64,000 nucleotides of DNA from Thalassospira lohafexi. Lineage in GTDB: Bacteria; Pseudomonadota; Alphaproteobacteria; Rhodospirillales; Thalassospiraceae. Below the pieces are notes generated by a model that did not search any database, was not told the DNA's origin, and saw only the letters and a program-made list of their open reading frames with translations. The stretch is taken from positions 620,001 to 684,000 of the forward strand of contig NZ_NXGX01000001.1 in NCBI RefSeq assembly GCF_002844275.1, written 5' to 3'. Position numbers and translations under genes: made by a program. Below are positions 7,672 through 15,692 of the stretch, piece by piece (the first letter of the stretch is position 1; every line of letters begins with the position of its first letter).

Positions 7672-9603
7672 ATGTGCGGTATTGCGGGGGCGACGGCAAA
7701 AAACGACCAGGCTTTTTTATCCGATGCCTTGAACCATCTTTCCCATCGCGGTCCTGACGGTCAGGACGTCTGGCATGATCCCGATCATCGATGTGCAATC
7801 GGATGTGCGCGCCTTGCGACGACGGATGTTTCGTCGGCTGGCGCGCAACCGATTACCTCGGCCGATGGGCGGTTTGTGCTGGTCTTTAATGGCTATGTCG
7901 TCGGTCATCGCCGTGCGCTTGCCGCGTTAAAGAAAACCGGCGTTTCGGTGCGAAGTCACAGTGATGCGGAGCTTGTTTTGCATCTTTTGGCCCATGCGAT
8001 AGCGGTTGATGGTGATGTCGCAGGCGCATTGGCGCAGCTTTCCGGGCAGTATGCGTTGGCCTTATGGGACCGGGATCAGGCGGTCTTGTATCTGGCGCGC
8101 GATCCGCTTGGCATCAAGCCACTTTATGTGATGAACCGCCCCGATGGGCATGTTGCTTTTGCGTCTGAACCATCCGCACTTTCTGCCTTTGGCCCATTGC
8201 ACCGCGATGAGACGGTGCGCGCGCACTATTTTGCACATTTGTTTGTACCATCACCTGAAACCGGGACTGTTGATGTGCGTTTGGTGCCGCCCGGACAGGT
8301 TTTGCGGTGGCAGAATGGGCAGATCAAAAACGATGAAATTTCCCATACGGTAAAGCGGACAACATCGACGCGAGTTCAATCACCAACGAAAACCGAACTG
8401 ACCGCAAAGCTGCATGGTGCCGTGTGGCAATCGGTGGCAGATGCGATGGATGCCGATTGTTCGGTTGGGACGCTGGTATCTGGCGGGCTTGATAGTGCCG
8501 GTATTGCCGCGATGGCCTGTTCGGTTGCGCGCGAACGCGGGCAGGTGCCGCCGACTGGTCTCGTGATGGGGTTTAACGACCCGGCGGTGGACGAAACGCG
8601 CGCAGCACAAAGGCTTGCGCGTCATCTGGGGCAAGAAATTCATGTCGTGTCCGCGCCGGAAAAACCGCATGAGATTTTTGATGAATTGCAAAAAGCCCTG
8701 CACAGCATTGGCGGGCCGTTTGCCAATCCATCCGTGGTTTTGATGCGCAGCCTGTCACGTGTGGTTGGACGTCACGCAAAAGTCTGTTTGTCGGGCGATG
8801 GCGGAGATGAGCTGTTTGGCGGCTACCCACGGTATCAGGGCGCACGGTTGTTTGATCAATATTGGCGTTCTGTACCCCTATCGGTTCGTCGGATGCTTGC
8901 CCGCATGGTCGGGCGCAATGGGCCGCGCAATATGGCGCGGTTCCTTGAGGGTGGGCAAGGCGATGCCAGACGTGCGTTTGAAGTGTGGAACAACAGATGT
9001 GCGGTGCCGGAACTTAAGACCGGGTTGGTCAAATATATGCAGGATGTTGATGGTACTGATGCTGATGGGTTGGCGGCTCTGATGATGGCGTTTGATCGCG
9101 ATGTGACGCTTCCGGGTAATCAATTGATGATGTCGGACCGGATGGGCATGGCGTTTGGCGTTGAGTACCGGTTGCCGTTGCTTGGGCATGAGGTGGTGCG
9201 TGTGGCGGCGGAGATTGAGGCCAAACAGCACCTGCGACGTGGGGGTAAGGATATCTGGCGCGCGGTTGTCGCACCCTATTTACCCAAGGAGCATATCAAT
9301 CGCCCAAAGATCGGATTTAACCCGCCAACGGCGGATTGGCTGGCAAAGATCTGTCGTCATGTCTGGGGTGATGCCGAAACGATTTGTACCGCCCTTTTTG
9401 ACGGGTTTGATGTGCCTAAAGACCGGCGCGCTGTTTATTGGCAACGGGCCATATCAGGGCGCGCGCCTGATGTTGCGCTGACCCTGTGGGCGTTGATGGT
9501 CTGGCAGATGTGGTTAAACGATGGATCGGTTAAGCGCCAGCGGGTTTTAGCACAGCAATCATTCCCGCCATCAAGCGCGCGCGTCATCGCCCCAGCTTCG
9601 TGA
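7672..9603 (+). CDS. asnB: Asparagine synthase (glutamine-hydrolysing), AsnB family
   Basis: A 643-residue two-domain enzyme. The N-terminal class II glutaminase starts with MCGIAG, giving the nucleophile Cys2 after Met removal, with the RGPDGQD motif near residue 26. The synthetase domain has the PP-loop SGGLDS near residue 269 and LSGDGGDELFGGYPRY near 374. It makes asparagine from aspartate, ATP and glutamine, or amidates another carboxylate. It is isolated from the glycan cluster, so the metabolic role is likelier than for the second AsnB at 41.6 kb. Its last 33 bases overlap the convergent PAS-REC-HPt gene. Confidence 0.9.
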   Translation: MCGIAGATAKNDQAFLSDALNHLSHRGPDGQDVWHDPDHRCAIGCARLATTDVSSAGAQPITSADGRFVLVFNGYVVGHRRALAALKKTGVSVRSHSDAELVLHLLAHAIAVDGDVAGALAQLSGQYALALWDRDQAVLYLARDPLGIKPLYVMNRPDGHVAFASEPSALSAFGPLHRDETVRAHYFAHLFVPSPETGTVDVRLVPPGQVLRWQNGQIKNDEISHTVKRTTSTRVQSPTKTELTAKLHGAVWQSVADAMDADCSVGTLVSGGLDSAGIAAMACSVARERGQVPPTGLVMGFNDPAVDETRAAQRLARHLGQEIHVVSAPEKPHEIFDELQKALHSIGGPFANPSVVLMRSLSRVVGRHAKVCLSGDGGDELFGGYPRYQGARLFDQYWRSVPLSVRRMLARMVGRNGPRNMARFLEGGQGDARRAFEVWNNRCAVPELKTGLVKYMQDVDGTDADGLAALMMAFDRDVTLPGNQLMMSDRMGMAFGVEYRLPLLGHEVVRVAAEIEAKQHLRRGGKDIWRAVVAPYLPKEHINRPKIGFNPPTADWLAKICRHVWGDAETICTALFDGFDVPKDRRAVYWQRAISGRAPDVALTLWALMVWQMWLNDGSVKRQRVLAQQSFPPSSARVIAPAS

Positions 9604-10665
9604 CCGGCGATAGAGGTTTAAGGCCGTCAGTGCCGTCGGGGCAAGTTGAACTACCTGACGTGACAGGGCCGTGACGTGGCCTTCATCAATCTCGTCTTCG
9701 TCGAAAATCGTCTGAGTGGTTGCGCAGAGTTCGGACAATTGACGCAGACCAAAGGTGCCGGATGTGCTTTTGAGGACGTGAACTTCGCTGCGCACCGTCG
9801 ATAAATCGTCTTCTGATAAGGCCTTGTCGATTTTGACCAGACGGGATTCGGTTTCATTGATGAAAATATCAATCCCGCAGCGCGCCCCTTCGTCCCCGGC
9901 ATCGTTGTAAAGCTGTTCAAGGACGCGGATATCAAGGACCGGACTTGTTGGTGATTCTGGACGCATCCGTTTGCCCAGCCGCGCACTTTTGCTGCGCAGG
10001 ACCGGCGGCGGGGATGGCAGGTTGTTTTGTTTGAGTTTGTCGACGGGGGCCCGCGTAATCAGGTCACGAATGGTTTCAAGAAGCGGGCCGCGCTGGATCG
10101 GTTTGTTGATGAATTCATCCACACCTGATTGGCGGGCAATGACATTCCAGTCCCGCGATTGATGGGCCGACAGGGCGATGATCGGTGTGTGGGAAATGGG
10201 GCCTTGCATATGGCGAATACGCCGCGTGGTGTGCAGCCCGTCCATGTCGGGCATTTCAACATCCATCAGGATTAAATCTGCCGCCACGCCACGGCGCAGC
10301 ATATTGAGCACAGTTTGCCCGTTGCTGGCCTCGACAATGGTGTATCCCTCGGATTGTAAAATACGCCGTGCGACCATGCGGTTGCTTTCGCTGTCATCGG
10401 CAATGATGACGGTGCCGATGTTGCTGTCGTTGGCGGACGCATTTAGGCGCATCGACGGGGGCGGGGCGGCCTGTGGTTTAACGAAACAGACCGAAATCAT
10501 CCCGCCTTCGGGCAATTCTGTTTCGTTAAACAGAAGGTCTTCTTCGGCAACGCCGGTAATGAGCTGTTCCCACGCAGGATTGGCATACACAATACGTTCT
10601 TCGGCATCGAACAATGCGATGCCGGCTTGTGTTTGTGCCAGTGCTTCGATGATCTGGTTATTCAT
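9571..10665 (-). CDS. PAS-REC-HPt phosphorelay protein without a kinase domain
   Basis: A 364-residue cytoplasmic signalling protein. Residues 1-45 look like a short PAS piece (AGIALFDAEERIVYANPAWEQL). Residues 84-205 are a receiver domain with phospho-acceptor D135 in LILMDVEMPDMDG and a conserved K188 in INKPI. Residues 245-350 are a histidine phosphotransfer domain with H296 in HVLKSTSGTFGL. No HisKA or HATPase domain is present, so it must exchange phosphate with a kinase elsewhere. The PAS piece is shorter than a full domain, suggesting a hybrid kinase that lost its middle. It overlaps the 3' end of asnB tail to tail. Confidence 0.8.
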   Translation of the reverse strand: MNNQIIEALAQTQAGIALFDAEERIVYANPAWEQLITGVAEEDLLFNETELPEGGMISVCFVKPQAAPPPSMRLNASANDSNIGTVIIADDSESNRMVARRILQSEGYTIVEASNGQTVLNMLRRGVAADLILMDVEMPDMDGLHTTRRIRHMQGPISHTPIIALSAHQSRDWNVIARQSGVDEFINKPIQRGPLLETIRDLITRAPVDKLKQNNLPSPPPVLRSKSARLGKRMRPESPTSPVLDIRVLEQLYNDAGDEGARCGIDIFINETESRLVKIDKALSEDDLSTVRSEVHVLKSTSGTFGLRQLSELCATTQTIFDEDEIDEGHVTALSRQVVQLAPTALTALNLYRRSRSWGDDARA

Positions 10666-10839
10666 TGGCCACCTTGTCGATTCGGTGCCCAGTCCCTTAC
10701 CAAAAGGTAATTAGTCTTGTTGTCTGAAACGCATAGGTTTCATTTTTGATTTCGTTCATTGTTACATTTTTTTCTAATAAGTCCATATTTTTTAACAGAT
10801 GCAGCGGCGAAGCCGCCCGTCGCCACGAAACAAAACGGC

Positions 10840-10882
10840 AAAACAATTGTTTCAAAATGTTAATTAAATGAAACAATTGTTG
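10840..10882. promoter_or_regulatory. Paired palindromes, likely operators of the RpiR regulator
   Basis: Two palindromes centred 30 bp apart: AAACAATTGTTT at 10841-10852 and AACAATTGTT at 10872-10881. Together they fit a consensus TGAAACAATTGTTTCA, with the left site matching best on its right half and the right site on its left half. They lie about 60-100 bases before the RpiR-family start. RpiR/MurR proteins commonly bind such palindromes containing GAAA and TTTC and regulate their own operons. Confidence 0.6.
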
Positions 10883-10940
10883 AGGAAGGTTGTGGCTTGT
10901 GGCGTAATTGTCTGATCGTTTGAACAAAGGTGCCTGACCG

Positions 10941-11837
10941 ATGGGACTTCATGCGGATTTGCGCGAAAAACTGATATCTGATTATGGGAAGTTAAGTCCG
11001 CAGATGCAGAAGGCTGCGCGCTATATCCTTGATCATCCCAATGATGTTGCCCTGCGCTCAATGCGGGCCCTTGCGCGGGCCGCCGATGTTCCGCCCAGCA
11101 CGGTCACGCGCCTGATGACGGCCATTGGTGTCGATACCTGGCAACAGTTTCGCGATCATTATCAGAACCGTTTGCTTGATCTTCCGGCAAGTTATGCCAA
11201 CCGGGCGCGTGAAACCCAGAATGTCTCGCAGGATGTGGATCGTGATCAGCATTTGCTCGAAAGCATCGCACGCACCGAAATCGATAACATTGACAAGGCG
11301 TTTGGGGCGGAATTGCGAGGGCGTACCATCGACGCCTGTGCCGCGATTGAAAATGCGCGACAGGTTTTTGTCGTCGGGCGTGGTGCGGCCTATCCGGCGG
11401 CCTATCAGTTTGCCTATGCCTATCGGTTATTTCGCGACAATGTGGTTCTGGTCGATGGCCGGTCGGGTGCATTTGGTGATCAGTTGCGCGGGATCAACCG
11501 CCGCGATGTGATGATTGCCATCGGTGCACGTCCCTATATTCGCGATACGGTGCGCGCCGTAGATTATGCGCGCAGCCAGCATTGCCCGGTGATTGCCATT
11601 TGTGATTCCGACGTCGCGCCGATTGCACTTGATGCGATGATCAAACTGATCGTTTCGGATAAGTCTCAGTCCTTTTTCCAAAGCTTTACCGCCGCGGTGT
11701 CGCTTGTACAGGCGATTGTTGCCCTGCTTGTGGCGCGCGGTGGGCAAAAGGCCCTGGAGCGGATTGCCACGGCAGAAGAACAACTTGCAGCCTTTGACAC
11801 CTATGTCGAAGATCCCAGCCCCACACGGAATTCCTGA
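10941..11837 (+). CDS. MurR/RpiR family transcriptional regulator
   Basis: A 298-residue regulator with an N-terminal helix-turn-helix (about residues 1-80, including RALARAADVPPSTVTRLMTAIG) and a C-terminal SIS sugar-isomerase-like domain (about 110-260, with VFVVGRGAAYPAAYQFAYAY). SIS domains usually bind phosphosugars, but members next to aminotransferase and amino-acid genes are also known. It is the first gene of an operon with the aminotransferase, whose ATG is three bases after its stop. Paired palindromes sit in its promoter region. Confidence 0.92.
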   Translation: MGLHADLREKLISDYGKLSPQMQKAARYILDHPNDVALRSMRALARAADVPPSTVTRLMTAIGVDTWQQFRDHYQNRLLDLPASYANRARETQNVSQDVDRDQHLLESIARTEIDNIDKAFGAELRGRTIDACAAIENARQVFVVGRGAAYPAAYQFAYAYRLFRDNVVLVDGRSGAFGDQLRGINRRDVMIAIGARPYIRDTVRAVDYARSQHCPVIAICDSDVAPIALDAMIKLIVSDKSQSFFQSFTAAVSLVQAIVALLVARGGQKALERIATAEEQLAAFDTYVEDPSPTRNS

Positions 11838-11839
11838 TC

Positions 11840-13216
11840 ATGACGCATGCATCAAACACCCCATCTGTCCCCAATGCCAAAACCCGCGTGCTTCATCGCA
11901 GCAGTGTCGCGACCCCGCCGCGTGCAGTCCGGGGCGAGGGGATCTATATCTTTGACGAGAATGGCAAAAGTTATCTGGATGCCTGTGGTGGGGCGGCGGT
12001 GTCGTGCCTTGGGCATTCCGATGCCGATGTCCGTGCGGCGATGCATGCCCAGATTGATCAGATTGCCTATGCCCATTCCGGGTTCTTTTCATCCGATGCG
12101 ATGGAAGAACTGGCCGATGACCTGATTGCCCATGCGCCAGACGGGATGGATAAGGTTTACTTCGTATCGGGCGGGTCCGAGGCGACCGAGGCCGCACTTA
12201 AAATGGCGCGGCAATATTATCTGGAAATCGGGCAGCCGGACCGGAAATACGTTATTGCGCGCAGGCAGTCCTATCATGGCAATACGCTGGGGGCGCTGTC
12301 GGTCGGCGGCAATATGTGGCGCCGCCAACAGTTTGAGCCACTGTTGATCACAGCAACCCATATCGCGCCAGTGTACCAATATCGTGATCAGCGCAACGGT
12401 GAAACCGATGCCGAATACGGCCTTCGCGTTGCCAATGAACTTGAAACCGCAATCCTTGAACTGGGCGCACAAAACGTTGCCGCCTTTGTTGCCGAGCCGG
12501 TCGTCGGCGCGACATCGGGTGCGGTGGCGCCAGTGCCGGGATATTTTAAGCGCGTGCGCGAGATTTGTGATCAGTATGGCGTGTTGCTGATTTTGGATGA
12601 AGTCATGTGTGGCATGGGCCGAACCGGCACGCTGCATGCGATTGAGCAGGAAGGCATTTCAGGCGATATTCAAACCATCGCCAAGGGATTGGGGGCGGGG
12701 TATCAGCCTATTGGTGCGGTTCTGGTTTCAAAGAAAATCAATGATGCCATCGCCAACGGTTCAGGGTTTTTCCAGCATGGTCATACCTATCAGGGGCATG
12801 CGACGGCCTGTGCCGCCGCCTTGGCAACCCAGCGCGCCATTCGGGAGCGTGATCTTTTGAGTAATGTTGTCAAACAGGGCGAAAATCTTGCCGATGGCCT
12901 TCGGGCCAAACTGGGGCAGCACCCGTTTGTTGGGGATATTCGCGGACGGGGCCTGTTTCGCGGGGTGGAACTGGTGGCCAACCGCGAAACCAAAGACCCG
13001 TTTGATCCGACCATGAAGATCAATGCCAAGGTCAAGAAGGCGGCCTTTGCACGCGGGCTTATGGCCTATCCAATGGGCGGGACGATTGACGGAGTGCGTG
13101 GCGATCACGTGTTGTTTGCCCCGGCGTTTATTGTGACTGAGGATGATGTTGCCAAGATTGTTGATCTTTTTGCCGCCGCCCTTGATGACGTTTTTGCCGC
13201 AGAAGGACTGGCATAA
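11840..13216 (+). CDS. Class III PLP-dependent aminotransferase
   Basis: A 458-residue fold-type I aminotransferase of the omega/beta amino acid group. Typical elements are the N-terminal GEGIYIFDENGKSYLDACGG, SGGSEATEAALKMAR, the RQSYHGNTLGALSVGG region, LILDEVMCGMGRTGT (PLP-pyridine aspartate) and the lysine in TIAKGLGAGYQPIGAV that forms the Schiff base. The substrate is not evident. Linkage to an RpiR regulator upstream and a beta-keto acid cleavage enzyme downstream (stop and start overlap by one base) suggests it acts on a beta-amino acid, giving the beta-keto acid used by the next enzyme. Confidence 0.9.
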   Translation: MTHASNTPSVPNAKTRVLHRSSVATPPRAVRGEGIYIFDENGKSYLDACGGAAVSCLGHSDADVRAAMHAQIDQIAYAHSGFFSSDAMEELADDLIAHAPDGMDKVYFVSGGSEATEAALKMARQYYLEIGQPDRKYVIARRQSYHGNTLGALSVGGNMWRRQQFEPLLITATHIAPVYQYRDQRNGETDAEYGLRVANELETAILELGAQNVAAFVAEPVVGATSGAVAPVPGYFKRVREICDQYGVLLILDEVMCGMGRTGTLHAIEQEGISGDIQTIAKGLGAGYQPIGAVLVSKKINDAIANGSGFFQHGHTYQGHATACAAALATQRAIRERDLLSNVVKQGENLADGLRAKLGQHPFVGDIRGRGLFRGVELVANRETKDPFDPTMKINAKVKKAAFARGLMAYPMGGTIDGVRGDHVLFAPAFIVTEDDVAKIVDLFAAALDDVFAAEGLA

Positions 13217-14046
13217 TGGCATATGGCCGGACACCGTTTGTGATTGCCGCAGCCCCGAATGGCGCGCGAAAAACCAAGGCCGATGTGCCCAACATCCCGA
13301 TTACTCCGGCTGAAGTCGCCCAAACGGCCCTTGCGTGCAAGCAGGCCGGTGCGGCGATGATGCATCTGCATGTCCGTGATGAGGATCAGAAACATAGCCT
13401 TGATGTTGGGCGTTATCGCGAAATGCTGACCGAAGTTCGTGCCGCAGTCGGTGATGATATGGTTTTGCAGGTCACAACCGAGGCGGTCGGCATGTATAGT
13501 GCCGATGATCAGATGGCGATGGTCCGCGGGCTTGTGCCCGAGGCAGTGTCGATTGCCATTCGTGAAATCGCACCGGATGGCTTTGACGTGAGTGCGCTAA
13601 AATCATTCTTTGCCTTCATGCGCGAAGCCAAAATTTCCCCGCAGTTCATTCTTTATGCCTCTGATGACGTCAGGCGGTTTAACCAACTGGTGGAAACTGG
13701 GGTTTTGCCGGGGGAAAAGTTCCCGGTTTTGTTTGTTTTAGGGCGCTATAGCGCGGGACAGGTCTCTGATCCGGCTGATTTATTGCCGTTTATCGGAACG
13801 AGTTCTTATATCTCTACGTGGATGGTGTGCGCGTTTGGGGCGTTTGAGAATGCCTGTATCCTGACCGGGGCAGGATTAGGCGGGCATGCGCGCATTGGAT
13901 TTGAAAATAATCATCTTTTGGTTGACGGATCGCCTGCAGACCATAATGCTGAGCTGATTGCTCAGGCGCGCGAGGGTGCCCGCCTTATGGCGCGAAAAAT
14001 CGCGACGGGCGAACAGGCCAAGCAGATCATGCACCCCGTATGGTAG
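13216..14046 (+). CDS. BKACE family beta-keto acid cleavage enzyme (DUF849)
   Basis: A 276-residue enzyme of the DUF849/BKACE family, whose founding member Kce condenses a beta-keto acid with acetyl-CoA to give acetoacetate and a new CoA ester. The zinc ligands H50 and H52 are in MMHLHVRD, and the third, glutamate, is in GGHARIGFENN near residue 228. Other family motifs include PNGARKTKADVPNIPIT at the N-terminus. Specificity in this family depends on a few pocket residues that I cannot assign. It is translationally coupled to the aminotransferase, and a transporter gene follows after about 205 bases. Confidence 0.9.
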   Translation: MAYGRTPFVIAAAPNGARKTKADVPNIPITPAEVAQTALACKQAGAAMMHLHVRDEDQKHSLDVGRYREMLTEVRAAVGDDMVLQVTTEAVGMYSADDQMAMVRGLVPEAVSIAIREIAPDGFDVSALKSFFAFMREAKISPQFILYASDDVRRFNQLVETGVLPGEKFPVLFVLGRYSAGQVSDPADLLPFIGTSSYISTWMVCAFGAFENACILTGAGLGGHARIGFENNHLLVDGSPADHNAELIAQAREGARLMARKIATGEQAKQIMHPVW

Positions 14047-14251
14047 CTTTGGCCGATCTTAGCGGCAAAAGTGTAGAAAATTTAAATTCTATCAGGAGGT
14101 TTCGGGCTTTATAGGCTTTTAATTCGGTGTTCCGATACCTATAATCCCGCCGTCGAAGCATCTGATTTATCTGATGTTTCTATGTGATTCTTCGGTTCCA
14201 CGCGGAGCGGTTGAATTCGTAATAATAGGGTGTACAAGGGAGCTATTCCTA

Positions 14252-15229
14252 ATGAAAAAACTTATTGCTGTAGCGGGTGCAATTGCTGCGATTGCAGGTG
14301 CCTCGCTCTTCGCCGGTCCGGCGTCGGCACAGGAAAACCGTTTCATCACCATCGGTACCGGTGGCGTAACAGGCGTTTACTACCCGACAGGTGGTGCGAT
14401 CTGCCGTCTGGTGAACAAAGACCGTAAAGAGCACGGCATTCGCTGCTCGGTCGAGTCCACTGGTGGTTCGTCCTACAACATCAACACCATTCGCGCAGGC
14501 GAACTCGACCTTGGTGTTGCCCAGTCGGACATCCAGTACTATGCCCTGCATGGTGAAAAAGCCTTCAAAGACGTCGGCCCGTTTGAAGATCTTCGTGCCG
14601 TCTTCTCGATCCATCCGGAGCCGTTCACCGTTGTTGCCCGTGCAGATGCCGGCATCAAAACCTTTGACGACCTCAAAGGTAAGCGTGTGAACATTGGTAA
14701 CCCGGGTTCGGGTCAGCGCGACACCATGGACATCGTGATGAACGCCAAAGGCTGGACCCTTGACGATTTCGCACTGGCGTCCGAGTTGAAACCGGCTGAA
14801 CAGTCGCAGGCTCTGTGTGACAACAAGATCGATGCGATGATCTACACCGTTGGTCACCCGTCCGGTTCGATCCAGGAAGCCACCACGGCATGTGATTCGG
14901 TTCTGGTAGAAGTTGCCGGTCCGGAAATTGACAAACTGGTTGCGGATAACCCGTATTACCGTGTTGCCACCATTCCGGGCGGCATGTATCGCGGCAATCC
15001 TGATGACGTGAAAACCTTCGGTGTTGGCGCGACCTTCGTGTCTTCGACCAAAACCGATGCTGACGTTGTTTACCACGTTGTCAAAGCTGTGTTTGACAAC
15101 TTTGACGATTTCAAAAAGCTGCATCCGGCTTTTGCGAACCTCGTCAAAGACGAAATGATCAAAGACGGCCTATCTGCACCGCTGCATGATGGCGCTGTAA
15201 AATATTACAAAGAAGCAGGCCTGATGTAA
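14252..15229 (+). CDS. TAXI family TRAP transporter substrate-binding protein
   Basis: A 325-residue periplasmic binding protein of the TRAP-associated extracytoplasmic immunogenic type. The signal peptide is clear ([18 protein letters not shown]... ending ASA-QE). The mature start [21 protein letters not shown] is the family hallmark. The ATG at 14252 with a GGGAG site is preferred over the longer frame from 14174, which would bury the signal peptide. Codon use looks optimised, consistent with high expression. It partners the fused permease downstream, though a strong terminator and an inverted-repeat element lie between them. The ligand is unknown; known TAXI systems import acidic amino acids or dicarboxylates. 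Confidence 0.93.
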   Translation: MKKLIAVAGAIAAIAGASLFAGPASAQENRFITIGTGGVTGVYYPTGGAICRLVNKDRKEHGIRCSVESTGGSSYNINTIRAGELDLGVAQSDIQYYALHGEKAFKDVGPFEDLRAVFSIHPEPFTVVARADAGIKTFDDLKGKRVNIGNPGSGQRDTMDIVMNAKGWTLDDFALASELKPAEQSQALCDNKIDAMIYTVGHPSGSIQEATTACDSVLVEVAGPEIDKLVADNPYYRVATIPGGMYRGNPDDVKTFGVGATFVSSTKTDADVVYHVVKAVFDNFDDFKKLHPAFANLVKDEMIKDGLSAPLHDGAVKYYKEAGLM

Positions 15230-15239
15230 TTCAGGTTGG

Positions 15240-15271
15240 AACGGAGGGCAGAATTCTGCCCTCCGTTTTTC
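15240..15271 (+). terminator. Strong terminator after the TAXI gene
   Basis: A perfect 28-base palindrome (15240-15267) ending in a run of T residues. It lies inside the transport operon, between the binding protein and the permease. Confidence 0.88.
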
Positions 15272-15296
15272 TTTCTTTCGCCCAACGGGTACATCT

Positions 15297-15562
15297 AGGG
15301 TCTGAACCCAATTGAATATTTAAAATGGCATCAGAACAAGCAAGACATGCAAGGAAATCTCCGCCGCGCGGGGTATTGCCCCGGGCAAGGGGATTGACGC
15401 AGCAGGTCGCAGAGTGTCCTGATGTCCTTCGGATCGGAGGAATTTGCACCGGCTATTACGTCGCATCACCTTGCGAGGCAGCGAGCCTTGCTACGGTAAT
15501 GCTCCTGATATCCGCACAAATTCCTCGCGACCATTTCAAGCATTCAATTGGGTTCAGACCCT
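15297..15562. mobile_element. 266-bp MITE-like element with 21-bp perfect terminal inverted repeats
   Basis: Ends 15297-15317 and 15542-15562 are exact 21-base reverse complements starting AGGGTCTGAACCC, with patchy matching beyond. Inside, GAGGAATTTG at 15437 pairs with CAAATTCCTC at 15517, and a CGGGG/CCCCG hairpin lies in the left half. There is no coding frame. Length and layout are very close to the element at 7061-7328, though the ends differ in sequence. It splits the TAXI gene from its permease. A target duplication is not clear. Confidence 0.78.
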
Positions 15563-15692
15563 GAAAACTTAAGAAAACCGGTGCTTTTATTGGCATCATT
15601 GTACTCCGTAGGTGACCGGGTGTGTGTCGACGGAGATTTTTTGATTCTGGACCACCAGTACAGGAATTCTTCGATCAGACCGGGAGTTTGTA

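Noticed and set aside
14047-14251. Short inverted repeats upstream of the TAXI gene (TATAGG/CCTATA and others)
   Set aside because: Six-base arms in A+T-rich DNA are expected by chance; no match to the RpiR palindromes.
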